Shown in pieces: positions 1-9,762 of a DNA stretch of 40,637 nucleotides. Every line of letters starts with the position of its first letter. The first letter of the stretch is position 1. The notes beneath the pieces are model-generated. The model had not been told where the DNA came from. It ran no database searches and saw only the letters and a program-made list of their open reading frames with translations. Location: positions 1-40,637 of the forward strand of contig JABMMN010000064.1 in assembly GCA_013205535.1 (NCBI GenBank), read 5' to 3'. Source of the stretch: Candidatus Planktophila sp. (GTDB lineage Bacteria > Actinomycetota > Actinomycetes > Nanopelagicales > Nanopelagicaceae). The position numbers were made by a program, and so were the translations under genes.

Positions 1-423
1 AAGGCACTTCGCGATGGTGGATACACAGGTATCTTCGCTGCCGGTGACGGAGTTCTCAAGGCAACATTCCCAAATAACGCTGGTAACACTGCTGCAGAGG
101 GTGCACGTCTAACCGCTGCAGATGTTCCTTTTGAGGATGTCGCTACACCTGCACAGATGGTTGCCTACACAAAGCTCACCGGAATTAAGGTTCCAGGTAG
201 CTATGTCACATCGACCTACAATGCAACTAACATCTTCCTTGCATGCATCAAGCAGGGTGTCGTAACTCGTGCGGGAATGCAGAACTGCCTCACAAATGGC
301 TCATTCAAGGGCGTTGCCGGGGATACCATTCGATTCGATCGATATGGTGACATCATCGGTGGAGCAGCAGTTGGAGCCTTTACAATCAAGGCTGGAAAGA
401 TTACTTACCTGGGCGTTGCCTAA
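1..423 (+). CDS. livK: Branched-chain amino acid ABC transporter substrate-binding protein, C-terminal part (5' truncated by window)
   Basis: Frame is open from base 1 (KALRDGGYTGIFAAGDGVLKATFPNNAG...) through ORF 157..423 to TAA. It sits directly upstream of livHMGF. Confidence 0.8.
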   Translation, partial: KALRDGGYTGIFAAGDGVLKATFPNNAGNTAAEGARLTAADVPFEDVATPAQMVAYTKLTGIKVPGSYVTSTYNATNIFLACIKQGVVTRAGMQNCLTNGSFKGVAGDTIRFDRYGDIIGGAAVGAFTIKAGKITYLGVA

Positions 424-441
424 GTAGTATTGAGCATCAAA

Positions 442-485
442 TAATCGCAGCCGTCTCTGGCTAAATCCAGAGGCGGCTGCGATTA
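442..485 (+). promoter_or_regulatory. Long intergenic stem-loop between livK and livH (19-bp stem, one G-U pair, 6-nt loop)
   Basis: TAATCGCAGCCGTCTCTGG-CTAAAT-CCAGAGGCGGCTGCGATTA. No T-tract follows. Confidence 0.85.
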
Positions 486-486
486 C

Positions 487-492
487 TACAAT
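487..492 (+). promoter_or_regulatory. Candidate -10 element (TACAAT) for livH, directly after the stem-loop
   Basis: TACAAT lies 12 nt before ATG 505; no clear -35. Confidence 0.4.
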
Positions 493-504
493 GAAGTGGA
501 TTAT

Positions 505-1458
505 ATGAATTTACAAGTTCTTGAGAGCCAGTTCTGGTCCCTCTGCCTGCAGGGAATCGCTCTTGGCTTTATCTACGTTTTAATCTCTCTTGGATACACC
601 ATGGTCTACGGCGTGCTTCGTTTGATTAACTTTGCCAACTCTGAAGTCTTTATGATCGGGACATTTGCAACCGTTGTAGCACAGGTTGGAATCCTACAAA
701 ACCAGACCGACTCTCAATCTCTACATGGCTTCAGACTGATTTACACTCTTGTCTTCGCTCTGCTTTTCTCTATGCTGATCTGTGGATTTTTAGGAATTTT
801 AGTCGAGCTAGTGGCTTACAGACGGCTGCGAGCCCTCGGTGCCAAACCCTTAGGCTTTTTAATCTCTGCGATCGCAACATCGATAGTTCTTCTTGAGACG
901 ACACGTATTGTGACTTTTTCTCGTCCCCAGACATCTCCGCGTCTTTTAGACAAGTGGTCATTTGGAGAGTTTGCTGGTGCTAATTTTAGAATTGATACAG
1001 TCATGGTCATTGTCTCTGGAGTCGTAATATTTGTTGTTCTTGATCGTTTCGTCACCAAGACCCGCCTGGGTAAGGCCATCCGTGCCGTGTCCATGAGCGA
1101 GGAAAACTCAAAACTTATGGGGATAAACCTCAATCGAGTTGTTTCACTTACATTTTTTATTGGTGGCCTCACAACAGGTGCAGCCGCGTTTTTCTATACC
1201 ACCGTCTATGAGACAACCCAGTTTAATGTGGGCTTCAATCTAGGTTTGGCGGCTTTTACTACTGCAGTTCTTGGCGGTATCGGAAACCTTCGAGGGGCCT
1301 TCTACGGTGGCATGTTCCTTGGAGTCCTTGAGCAGTTTTCATCGGCCATCCTTGGCTCGCAGTGGAAATCAGTGACCGTCTTTACAGTATTGGTTCTTGT
1401 CTTGCTCCTCAAACCAAATGGCATCTTCGGTGAAGCTGTCCAGCAAACGAGGACATGA
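505..1458 (+). CDS. livH: Branched-chain amino acid ABC transporter permease LivH (the GTG at 496 is an alternative start)
   Basis: ORF 496..1458. Multi-TM LivH-like protein (GLINGxxYxLxSLGYTMVYG-like, LRLINFANSEVFMIG). Confidence 0.85.
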   Translation: MNLQVLESQFWSLCLQGIALGFIYVLISLGYTMVYGVLRLINFANSEVFMIGTFATVVAQVGILQNQTDSQSLHGFRLIYTLVFALLFSMLICGFLGILVELVAYRRLRALGAKPLGFLISAIATSIVLLETTRIVTFSRPQTSPRLLDKWSFGEFAGANFRIDTVMVIVSGVVIFVVLDRFVTKTRLGKAIRAVSMSEENSKLMGINLNRVVSLTFFIGGLTTGAAAFFYTTVYETTQFNVGFNLGLAAFTTAVLGGIGNLRGAFYGGMFLGVLEQFSSAILGSQWKSVTVFTVLVLVLLLKPNGIFGEAVQQTRT

Positions 1459-2486
1459 TGATAAATATTCGCGATAAGAGTGCATCAATCTGGGAGAGTT
1501 GGAGTCCGCCTGCCCGCTCAGGCTTTGTATTGATTGTCATTACTCTCGTGGCACTTCTTCCCTACGCCGGAAGTTTTGGACCAACCTCTTTTCTTGACAC
1601 CCCTATATCCTCCTATCAAGCAGTGCTCGTTTACCCAATCGCCCTCTTCGTTCTTATGGGTCTTGGACTCAATATCGTGGTTGGAAAGTCTGGACTCTTA
1701 GATCTTGGCTATGTAGCCTTCTTTGCAATCGGTGCATACACGATGGGCATCATGGGAACTATGACAAGCCTTAATACATGGCAGATCCTTCCCTTTGGAA
1801 TCTTCTTTGCGATGCTCTCAGGATTACTTCTAGGCCTACCGGCACTGCGCCTACGTGGTGATTATTTGGCGATTATTACTTTGGGTTTTGGAGAGATCAT
1901 CCGCATCGTCGCCCTTAATCTCTCTGTGACGGGTGGACCTAATGGCATCGTTGGTGTTCCAACCCCTCCTGCAATCTTGGGTCAAAAGTTTGAGCTCGAT
2001 GATCATGCAGGCTACTTTTGGGTCATTCTCATTCTGATTTTATTGGTCATATGGATGATACGTCGCTTCACAATCCGTCGGCCAGGTCGGGCATGGGAGG
2101 CGATACGCCAAGACGAAGATGTTGCAGCACTAATGGGGGTCAACCTTCTGGTCTATAAGCTCTGGTCATTTACAATCGGGGCTGCAGTCGGCGGCGCTGG
2201 TGGAGTCATCTATGCCTCAAAGACAATGTTCATCGCCCCCGATATGTTCACTTTCAATACCTCTATTCTCATTTTGGCATGCATTGTCTTCGGAGGTTTA
2301 GGAAATATCTGGGGAGTCATCCTCGGTGCATCTATCCTGGCCTATCTACCCGAGCGTATCCGCTTTATCAGTAACGCTCGCCAATTGGTCTTTGGTCTAG
2401 TACTTTTGGTGATTATGAATGTTCGGCCAGATGGATTATTACCTCGAAAGAAGCGCGAAAAAATTAGGCAAAAGGAGGCCGTGTAA
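1455..2486 (+). CDS. livM: Branched-chain amino acid ABC transporter permease LivM
   Basis: ORF with a 4-nt overlap with livH. Contains LGLNIVVGKSGLLDLGYVAFFAIGAY and TGGPNGIVGVP. Confidence 0.88.
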   Translation: MMINIRDKSASIWESWSPPARSGFVLIVITLVALLPYAGSFGPTSFLDTPISSYQAVLVYPIALFVLMGLGLNIVVGKSGLLDLGYVAFFAIGAYTMGIMGTMTSLNTWQILPFGIFFAMLSGLLLGLPALRLRGDYLAIITLGFGEIIRIVALNLSVTGGPNGIVGVPTPPAILGQKFELDDHAGYFWVILILILLVIWMIRRFTIRRPGRAWEAIRQDEDVAALMGVNLLVYKLWSFTIGAAVGGAGGVIYASKTMFIAPDMFTFNTSILILACIVFGGLGNIWGVILGASILAYLPERIRFISNARQLVFGLVLLVIMNVRPDGLLPRKKREKIRQKEAV

Positions 2487-3263
2487 ATGAGTGAGAAGAT
2501 CCTTGAACTTAAAAATCTAACAATGCGCTTTGGTGGAGTGACCGCCTTAGACTCGGTTGATCTAGATGTATTCAAAGGTGAGATCTGTGCCCTCATCGGC
2601 CCGAACGGTGCAGGTAAGACGACTGTCTTTAACGTGATCACTGGTGTTTATCAGGCAACTGCCGGTGAGATTATCTTTGAGGGAAAAAGTATTCTTGGAA
2701 TGAAGCGTCATGTAATCGCAAAAACCGGCATGGCCCGCACCTTCCAAAATGTCCGCCTCTGGGGGGAGATGACCGCATTAGAAAATGTCATCACTGCGAC
2801 CGATGTTCACAAGGGCTCAGGGCTTGTAGGAGCACTCTTTGGTCTGCCCCGTTCGCGCCGTGAGGAGAAGCGAGACCGTATTCGCGCACAGGAGCTCCTG
2901 GATTTTATGGGGATTGGCCACCGCGCAGATCAACTTGGCAAGAACCTTCCCTATGGAGATCAGCGCCGCTTAGAAATTGCGCGTGCAATGGGCACTGAGC
3001 CACGCCTCTTACTTTTGGATGAACCAGCTGCCGGCTTTAATCCAGCAGAGAAGGTAGAGCTTGCATCACTGATCAAAAAGATCCGTGATGCTGGTTATAC
3101 CGTTCTTCTGATCGAGCACGATATGTCTTTGATCATGGGAATCTCAGATCGTGTGGCTGTCTTAGACTTCGGCATCAAGATCGCCGATGATCTCCCAAGT
3201 AATGTACAGAAGGATCCAAAGGTTATTGAGGCCTATTTAGGAGTGCCAGTAGATGCGTCTTGA
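2487..3263 (+). CDS. livG: Branched-chain amino acid ABC transporter ATP-binding protein LivG
   Basis: Walker A GPNGAGKTT; LLLLDEPAAGFNPAE. Confidence 0.9.
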   Translation: MSEKILELKNLTMRFGGVTALDSVDLDVFKGEICALIGPNGAGKTTVFNVITGVYQATAGEIIFEGKSILGMKRHVIAKTGMARTFQNVRLWGEMTALENVITATDVHKGSGLVGALFGLPRSRREEKRDRIRAQELLDFMGIGHRADQLGKNLPYGDQRRLEIARAMGTEPRLLLLDEPAAGFNPAEKVELASLIKKIRDAGYTVLLIEHDMSLIMGISDRVAVLDFGIKIADDLPSNVQKDPKVIEAYLGVPVDAS

Positions 3264-3975
3264 GATCAAGGATCTGCGGGTTCATTATGGAAAGATCGAG
3301 GCGATCAAGGGAATCTCGGTTGTCGTCAATGAGGGAGAGATCGTCACGCTCATTGGAGCTAACGGAGCGGGTAAAACAACGACACTCAAGACAATTTCTG
3401 GTCTACGCAAAGTCTCCAGTGGTTCGATTTTATTTGATGGTCAAGATATCTCTAAAGTCGCTGCCCACGAGAGGGTAAATCTTGGTATCTCACAGGCACC
3501 TGAAGGCCGTGGAATCTTTCCTGGAATGACAGTGCTAGAAAATCTTGAGATGGGTAAGTTTCACCGCAAGGAGCGCAAAGCTGAGATGAATGAGGATCTC
3601 GATAAGATTTACCAACTCTTCCCACGTTTAAAAGAACGTACCTCCCAAGCCGGCGGAACCCTCTCTGGGGGAGAGCAGCAGATGCTTGCTATCGGTCGTG
3701 CCCTCATGTCACGGCCAAAGGTTTTACTCCTTGATGAGCCATCAATGGGCCTTGCACCACAGATGATTGCAAATATCTTCCGCATCATCACTGAGATCAA
3801 TAAGAGTGGAGTTACAATCTTGCTAGTCGAACAGAATGCAGCACAGGCTCTTGCACGTGCACATCGCGCATACATTCTTGAGACCGGAAATGTTGTCAAA
3901 GAGGCGAAGGCGAGTGATCTTCTTGATGATCCTGCTGTGCGCCAGGCCTATCTGGGAACTGGGGCGCAGGCCTAA
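3253..3975 (+). CDS. livF: Branched-chain amino acid ABC transporter ATP-binding protein LivF
   Basis: GANGAGKTTTLKTISGL, LSGGEQQMLAIGRALMSRPKVLLLDEPSMGLAP. Overlaps livG by 11 nt. Confidence 0.9.
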   Translation: MRLEIKDLRVHYGKIEAIKGISVVVNEGEIVTLIGANGAGKTTTLKTISGLRKVSSGSILFDGQDISKVAAHERVNLGISQAPEGRGIFPGMTVLENLEMGKFHRKERKAEMNEDLDKIYQLFPRLKERTSQAGGTLSGGEQQMLAIGRALMSRPKVLLLDEPSMGLAPQMIANIFRIITEINKSGVTILLVEQNAAQALARAHRAYILETGNVVKEAKASDLLDDPAVRQAYLGTGAQA

Positions 3976-3979
3976 ATCC

Positions 3980-4390
3980 TTAGCGCTCTGCCAGTATCAG
4001 ACAGGTGATGCGAGCGGTGCATGTGCGCTCACCTTTATCGTTTGTTATCACGACATCCCAGCTGCATAGTGTTTTGCCAAGGGAGATTGCAGTGGCCACA
4101 CCGGTCACCACGCCACTTGTCGCAGATTTGTGGTGAGTAGCGTTGATATCGACTCCAACAATCTTTCGATGAATGCCTGCATGTAATGATGTTCCGATCG
4201 ATCCCAAAGACTCGGCTAGAACCACATTGGCACCACCGTGCAAAAGACCAAATGGTTGCGTATTACCCTCTACAGGCATCGTGGCTACTAAACGACCCTC
4301 TTGTGCTTCGAGAAAAACGATACCCAGTTTTTTATCGAGTGCACCGCTTCCTCGCTCTTTATAAAAAGCAAGAAAATCCTCACTGACCAT
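3980..4390 (-). CDS. PaaI-family hotdog thioesterase
   Basis: 136 aa; QPFGLLHGGANVVLAESLGSIGT and VGVDINATHHKSATSGVVTGVATAI are typical of the PaaI/YbdB family. Confidence 0.8.
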   Translation of the reverse strand: MVSEDFLAFYKERGSGALDKKLGIVFLEAQEGRLVATMPVEGNTQPFGLLHGGANVVLAESLGSIGTSLHAGIHRKIVGVDINATHHKSATSGVVTGVATAISLGKTLCSWDVVITNDKGERTCTARITCLILAER

Positions 4391-4419
4391 AAGACAGATT
4401 CTACTGTGGAATCTAGGAT
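4391..4419 (+). promoter_or_regulatory. Candidate polA promoter AAGACA-N17-TAGGAT
   Basis: -10 is 6 nt before the polA ATG (4426). The minus-strand TAGAAT (4398-4403) lies 7 nt before the PaaI ATG. Confidence 0.5.
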
Positions 4420-4425
4420 GAGCCC

Positions 4426-7014
4426 ATGTCTAAACGGCTATTGCTCATTGATGGACACTCAATGGCATATCGCGCCTTTTACGCCCTGCCAGTCGAGAAT
4501 TTCACAACGGCATCGGGCCAGCACACCAATGCCATCTATGGCTTTGCAACGATGCTCCTATCTCTCCTGAGCTCTGAAGAGCCGACGCATGTAGCCGTTG
4601 CCTTCGATGTATCCCGCAAGACTTTACGAACTGAGATATTTCCTGAGTACAAGGCGAATCGTGCCAAGACACCTGATGAATTTCGATCTCAGATGGAACT
4701 GCTTCACCAACTTGTTACCGCCTTCGGTATCACATCTTTTGAACTTGAAGGATATGAGGCCGATGATATTTTGGCCACATTAACAAAGCAGGCTGAGTTA
4801 GATGGCTTTGAAACACTCATCTGTAGTGGTGATCGTGACTCTTTTCAATTAGTGAATCAGATGACGACAGTTCTCTATCCAAAGCGTGGCGTGAGCGATT
4901 TGGCGCGAATGACACCGCAGGCAGTCATCGAAAAATATGGGATGACACCCGCTCAATATCCAGATTTTGCCGCACTACGCGGAGATCCAAGTGATAATCT
5001 CCCCTCCGTCCCAGGTGTCGGAGAGAAGACAGCGGCAAAGTGGATCATTGATCATGGATCCCTGGCAGAGTTGATCGCCAACGCAGATAAGTTGTCAGGC
5101 AAAGTGGGGGCCTCATTTCGAGATTCAATCGCATCGGTAACTCTTAATAGTGAGTTAACGCGCTTGATTAGCAATGTTCCCATTGAGTTTGCACTCTCGG
5201 ATCTGTCCTGGTCTGGAGTCGATGAGAGCAAGACCAATCCACTCTTTGATACTTTGGAGTTCAAAAGCCTTAAAGAGCGAATTAGGCAAGTTCTGATCAC
5301 ACGGAGCACACCTGCAATCGCTGGACAAGCACCCTCTCTTTTTTCAGTAGAGATGGCGGTGCGATCTTTAACTACCACCGAAGCCGATGCGCAGATTGCA
5401 TCACATGGTGGCCCGATCACGATTGCCTTTGCTTTGGAGGATGAGCATCTTCATCAATACGCCATCGGACTATCACCTGAGAATATATTCCTGGTCCAAA
5501 GCTCAAAGATGGGGGATTGGGCCGCTGATGCCACAGTCAAGAAGATTACTCATGATGCTAAATCTCTGGCACGCGCTACCGCACTCCTTGGTATTGAATT
5601 CGATAGCGCCTTGGCCGCTTATTTAGTTAATCCTGGAGTTCGAGCTTCATCTCTGGCAGATTTGTCTCAGAGATGGGGTGATGGTTCGGTAATCGATCAG
5701 TCAAGTCAGGAACAGGAGTTGCTCACGAGTGCGCGGGCGTTATTTTCTCTGCAAGTGAGCCTCACTCGCGAACTCAAGGAGCGAAACCTTTTCGAACTTT
5801 TTTCAACGATGGAGCTTCCCATCGCACAGTTGTTAGCCAATATGGAGAGGATCGGGGTCGCCATCGACCAAGGCGAGCTTGAGAGGCTTTTTGGATTCTT
5901 TGAGGGTGAAGTTGCCCGTGAAACCAAAGCGGCCCATGAGTCTGCCGGACATGAGTTCAATGTGGCATCTCCCAAGCAGCTTCAAAGCCTGCTCTTTGAT
6001 GAGCTTGGCCTACCCAAGACGAAAAAGATCAAGACGGGCTTTACAACCGATGCTGAAAGTTTGGATTGGCTCCATAAAAAGACCGGACATCCAATCTTAA
6101 CTCATCTACTTCGTATCCGTGAGACCAAGAAACTTTCAACGACCATTGAGGGATTAATCGCGGCTATCGCCCTTGATGGACGTATCCATACTCACTTTGC
6201 CCAAACCGTCACAGCAACTGGACGGCTCTCATCTATCGCGCCAAATCTTCAGAATATTCCTGTGCGCACAGAAGAGGGACGTAAAATCCGAAATGCTTTT
6301 GTTGCAGGTGATGGCTATGTCGGTCTCCTCACCGCCGATTACAGTCAGATAGAGATGCGCATCATGGCTCATCTCTCCCACGATGAAAAACTCTTGAGAG
6401 CCTTCGAATCTGGGGAAGATCTTCATGCAACGATCGCCGCCGTTATCTTTGGTGTAAAGGCCACCGATGTTGATCCAGAGATGCGCAGGCAGATAAAAGC
6501 TATGTCGTATGGTCTGGCCTACGGCTTATCCTCTTACGGTCTAGCTACTCAGTTAGATATTACTCCCGCTAATGCTCAATCCTTAATGGATACTTATTTT
6601 GCGCGCTTTGGAGGCATCCGCGACTATTTAAAGACGGTAGTCGATGATGCACGTAAGCTCGGTTATACCGAGACGATTATGGGACGCAGGCGTTACTTGC
6701 CAGATCTTATGAGCGATAATCGTGTGCATCGAGAGGTGGCAGAGAGGATGGCGCTCAACGCCCCGATTCAGGGATCGGCCGCTGACATAATTAAGTTGGC
6801 GATGTTAAAGGTACAAAAGGCGATAGAGAATGCGAACCTAGGCTCACGTATTCTTCTACAGATACATGATGAGCTAATCCTTGAAGTAGTAGAGGGTGAA
6901 GAGGAGAAAGTGCGCGAACTAGTAAGGCGGGAAATGGGCTCTGCATATCCGCTACGTGCCCCTCTAGATGTAAATGCTGGCCTTGGTCTAACCTGGCACG
7001 AAGCGGCACACTAG
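4426..7014 (+). CDS. polA: DNA polymerase I
   Basis: 862 aa; N-terminal 5' nuclease (LLLIDGHSMAYRAFYALP), polymerase motifs TADYSQIEMRIMAHLS, LNAPIQGSAADIIKLAM, LLQIHDELILEV. Confidence 0.97.
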   Translation: MSKRLLLIDGHSMAYRAFYALPVENFTTASGQHTNAIYGFATMLLSLLSSEEPTHVAVAFDVSRKTLRTEIFPEYKANRAKTPDEFRSQMELLHQLVTAFGITSFELEGYEADDILATLTKQAELDGFETLICSGDRDSFQLVNQMTTVLYPKRGVSDLARMTPQAVIEKYGMTPAQYPDFAALRGDPSDNLPSVPGVGEKTAAKWIIDHGSLAELIANADKLSGKVGASFRDSIASVTLNSELTRLISNVPIEFALSDLSWSGVDESKTNPLFDTLEFKSLKERIRQVLITRSTPAIAGQAPSLFSVEMAVRSLTTTEADAQIASHGGPITIAFALEDEHLHQYAIGLSPENIFLVQSSKMGDWAADATVKKITHDAKSLARATALLGIEFDSALAAYLVNPGVRASSLADLSQRWGDGSVIDQSSQEQELLTSARALFSLQVSLTRELKERNLFELFSTMELPIAQLLANMERIGVAIDQGELERLFGFFEGEVARETKAAHESAGHEFNVASPKQLQSLLFDELGLPKTKKIKTGFTTDAESLDWLHKKTGHPILTHLLRIRETKKLSTTIEGLIAAIALDGRIHTHFAQTVTATGRLSSIAPNLQNIPVRTEEGRKIRNAFVAGDGYVGLLTADYSQIEMRIMAHLSHDEKLLRAFESGEDLHATIAAVIFGVKATDVDPEMRRQIKAMSYGLAYGLSSYGLATQLDITPANAQSLMDTYFARFGGIRDYLKTVVDDARKLGYTETIMGRRRYLPDLMSDNRVHREVAERMALNAPIQGSAADIIKLAMLKVQKAIENANLGSRILLQIHDELILEVVEGEEEKVRELVRREMGSAYPLRAPLDVNAGLGLTWHEAAH

Positions 7015-7023
7015 TTTCAGAGG

Positions 7024-8250
7024 CTACTTAACCTCATTAGAGATACTTTTTATCGCCCGAAGATCCTCCTCGTGGGTTGGAACAGCATATGCCGCACTCA
7101 ATCGTTCGCGTCCAATAGTCAGAATGAGTAAACCAAAGAAGATCATGATCGGTAGCATCGCTAAACCTATTCGAGGAGAAAACATCTCTGAGACAACGCC
7201 ACCAACAGCGGCGCCTAGCGCCATGAACGATCCTTCAATACTCCAAATCCAACCAAGTGATGCCGTCTGCGACCCCTGTGGTCTAACAATTTCGAGAACT
7301 TCAAAGTAGAAGACTTGAAGTGCCCCACCCAGAAAACCAATGCATGCTCCGACTAAGGCCATGGTCCAATCGGGATACGTGAAGGCTACAGGGATACATG
7401 CGATCACCCACAGCAGGTAAGTTCGGCGAAGCGCAGATAGCGGAGAGAGTCTCTTTGAAACCAAACCACCGAATAAGCCTCCGGTGACAGTGGCGATTCC
7501 AAAAGAGGCAAAGATCCATGCAACGCGATTTGGCACCCCTTCTTGAGTTGCAAAGGCTGGGACGGCAACATCAAATACTCCCCATCCAAAGCCGATAAAG
7601 CAGCCTTCGAGCATGAGTAATCGAATAGCTCGATCGCGCCACAACTTCTGCTGATTTTTTTGTTTTTTCTCTGGAATCCAATTTCGGGAGACGGGAGTCA
7701 GTGATAATGCGATCCCACCCAAAAACATCAGAGTCGCAATAGCGCCTAAGCCAAGCGCTGGACGCGAAGAAAGTGAGAGCGCTGTTATTACAACTGGCCC
7801 AATAACGCCAGTTGAATTCATCATGGACGAGTCGAAGGCATATGCAGTTCTTAAATATGAATCAGGAACGATGTCCTTCCATAAAGGACGCACTGAGAGA
7901 TTAATTGGAGGAGCAGTGATTCCCAGAATAAAGGTGGTTATTAAAATAGATTTACTGGTATCCATTGTGTTGAGAATGAGAATCAAGCCTGAATACATCG
8001 GGACCAAAATACGGATTGGCCACTTCTGACCAAAACGATCCATGACCGATCCTCGAAGGCCGGCGGTAGCCGCCCCAGCCAGTGAGTTCAAGCCGATTGC
8101 AAAACCAGCTATGGCCACTGAACCCGTCTCTTGCTCTGCCTTAAAAAATATGCCTAAACCGATCATGGAATAGGCCAGTCGCGCTGGAAATGCGCTGATA
8201 CCTAGCTGAATGACCTGTGGAAAGGCCAGCAACTCTTTATATCGCTTCAT
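7024..8250 (-). CDS. MFS transporter (ORF track starts at TTG 8280; ATG 8250 more likely)
   Basis: Roughly 408 aa, 10-12 hydrophobic helices; RGSVMDRFGQKWPIRILVPMYSG resembles an MFS loop 2-3. Confidence 0.75.
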   Translation of the reverse strand: MKRYKELLAFPQVIQLGISAFPARLAYSMIGLGIFFKAEQETGSVAIAGFAIGLNSLAGAATAGLRGSVMDRFGQKWPIRILVPMYSGLILILNTMDTSKSILITTFILGITAPPINLSVRPLWKDIVPDSYLRTAYAFDSSMMNSTGVIGPVVITALSLSSRPALGLGAIATLMFLGGIALSLTPVSRNWIPEKKQKNQQKLWRDRAIRLLMLEGCFIGFGWGVFDVAVPAFATQEGVPNRVAWIFASFGIATVTGGLFGGLVSKRLSPLSALRRTYLLWVIACIPVAFTYPDWTMALVGACIGFLGGALQVFYFEVLEIVRPQGSQTASLGWIWSIEGSFMALGAAVGGVVSEMFSPRIGLAMLPIMIFFGLLILTIGRERLSAAYAVPTHEEDLRAIKSISNEVK

Positions 8251-8294
8251 AACGAAGTTGAGTCTAGCGATTACGCTCAAAAAATTTAGTGGAT

Positions 8295-8324
8295 TTGCCC
8301 TTATCCGCTCACAAACCCTACCCT
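8295..8324 (+). promoter_or_regulatory. Candidate rpsA promoter TTGCCC-N18-TACCCT
   Basis: Hexamers with 18-nt spacing about 55 nt upstream of the rpsA start. Confidence 0.4.
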
Positions 8325-8328
8325 TGCC

Positions 8329-8374
8329 CTCCAGCCACGAAAGTGGAACCTTCTACTCATCTATCCCTACGGAG
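8329..8374 (+). promoter_or_regulatory. rpsA 5' leader with a GAAA-tetraloop hairpin (CCAC-GAAA-GTGG, 8335-8346) and a possible CTCC/GGAG SD pairing
   Basis: Inverted repeats read from sequence; SD GGAG 8371-8374. Confidence 0.35.
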
Positions 8375-8379
8375 CACAC

Positions 8380-9753
8380 TTGTCTACAGCACCAGTAATT
8401 GCATTGAATGATATTGGCTCGGCCGCAGATTTCCTCGCGGCAATCGAAGGAACAATTAGAAATTTTAATGACGGAGATCTTGTCACAGGAACTATCGTCC
8501 AAGTTGGTCGCGAAGAGGTACTCGTTGACATTGGATATAAGACTGAGGGAGTAATACCTTCTCGTGAGCTTTCAATTCGCCACGATGTAGATCCAAATGA
8601 GATTGTGAAAGTCGGTGAAAGTATTGAGGCTCTTGTCCTTCAAAAGGAGGACAAAGAGGGTCGTTTGATTCTCTCCAAAAAGCGCGCACAGTACGAACGC
8701 GCATGGGGTGGCATCGAAGGTAAGAAAGAGCGCGATGAAGTTGTCATCGGCACAGTCATTGAAGTTGTCAAGGGTGGGCTCATCGTTGATATCGGACTGC
8801 GTGGCTTCCTTCCAGCATCACTGGTCGAGATGCGTCGGGTACGTGATTTAACGCCTTACATTGGCAAGCAAGTCGAGGCCCGTATCATCGAACTGGATAA
8901 GAACCGAAACAATGTTGTTCTCTCCCGCCGGGCATTCCTAGAGCAGACCCAGTCCGAATCACGCACAACGTTTTTAAATCAATTACAAAAAGGTCAAGTT
9001 CGCTCGGGTGTCGTCTCATCAATCGTGAATTTCGGTGCCTTCGTGGACCTTGGTGGCGTTGATGGACTTGTCCACGTATCAGAGCTCTCATGGAAACATA
9101 TCGATCATCCAGGTGAGGTCGTTGAAGTTGGAGATGAAGTCACTGTTGAGGTTCTCGAAGTTGATTTTGAGCGCGAGCGTGTATCACTCTCACTCAAGGC
9201 AACGCAAGAAGATCCATGGCAGGCCTTTGCCCGTACCCACACAATCAATCAAGTTGTCCCAGGAGTGGTGACAAAGCTTGTCCCATTCGGAGCCTTCATT
9301 CGAGTACATGAAGGTATTGAAGGCCTTGTTCATATCTCTGAATTAGCCGAACGACATGTCGAGATTCCAGAGCAAGTTGTCGCCGTAGATGACGAGTTAT
9401 TCGTAAAAATTATTGATATCGATCTAGAGCGTCGGCGCATCTCACTCTCTCTTAAGCAGGCAAATGAGGGACACGAGATTGAAATCGAAGCCTTTGATCC
9501 AACTCAGTATGGAATGGCTGCTCGCTACGATGCCGAGGGAAACTTCATCTACCCTGAAGGTTTTGATTCGCAGACCCAAGAGTGGAAGCCAGGCCATGAA
9601 ACTCAGCGCGAGGAGTGGGAGCGTCAATACGCCCAAGCTCAAGAGCGCTTCATGGCTCACAAGAAGCAAAAAGCCGAAGCCAAGGCCGCCGATGCTGCCG
9701 CAGTTCCAGAGGCCACTGAAGTTGAATCAATAGAGGTAGTGGCTGCAGAGTAA
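8380..9753 (+). CDS. rpsA: 30S ribosomal protein S1 (TTG start)
   Basis: 457 aa with four S1 domains (VNFGAFVDLGGVDGLVHVSELSW, LVPFGAFIRVHEGIEGLVHISEL). Confidence 0.97.
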   Translation: MSTAPVIALNDIGSAADFLAAIEGTIRNFNDGDLVTGTIVQVGREEVLVDIGYKTEGVIPSRELSIRHDVDPNEIVKVGESIEALVLQKEDKEGRLILSKKRAQYERAWGGIEGKKERDEVVIGTVIEVVKGGLIVDIGLRGFLPASLVEMRRVRDLTPYIGKQVEARIIELDKNRNNVVLSRRAFLEQTQSESRTTFLNQLQKGQVRSGVVSSIVNFGAFVDLGGVDGLVHVSELSWKHIDHPGEVVEVGDEVTVEVLEVDFERERVSLSLKATQEDPWQAFARTHTINQVVPGVVTKLVPFGAFIRVHEGIEGLVHISELAERHVEIPEQVVAVDDELFVKIIDIDLERRRISLSLKQANEGHEIEIEAFDPTQYGMAARYDAEGNFIYPEGFDSQTQEWKPGHETQREEWERQYAQAQERFMAHKKQKAEAKAADAAAVPEATEVESIEVVAAE

Positions 9754-9762
9754 ATATTTGAA

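Noticed and set aside
496-504. GTG at 496 as the livH start
   Set aside because: Possible, but it would follow the TACAAT box by only 3 nt and lie upstream of the predicted TSS; ATG 505 preferred.
816-1172. 118-aa minus-strand ORF inside livH
   Set aside because: Antisense to a well-supported gene; no recognisable domain. Typical shadow ORF.
5052-5420. 122-aa minus-strand ORF inside polA
   Set aside because: Antisense to polA; low-complexity Ser/Arg/Leu composition and no family match.
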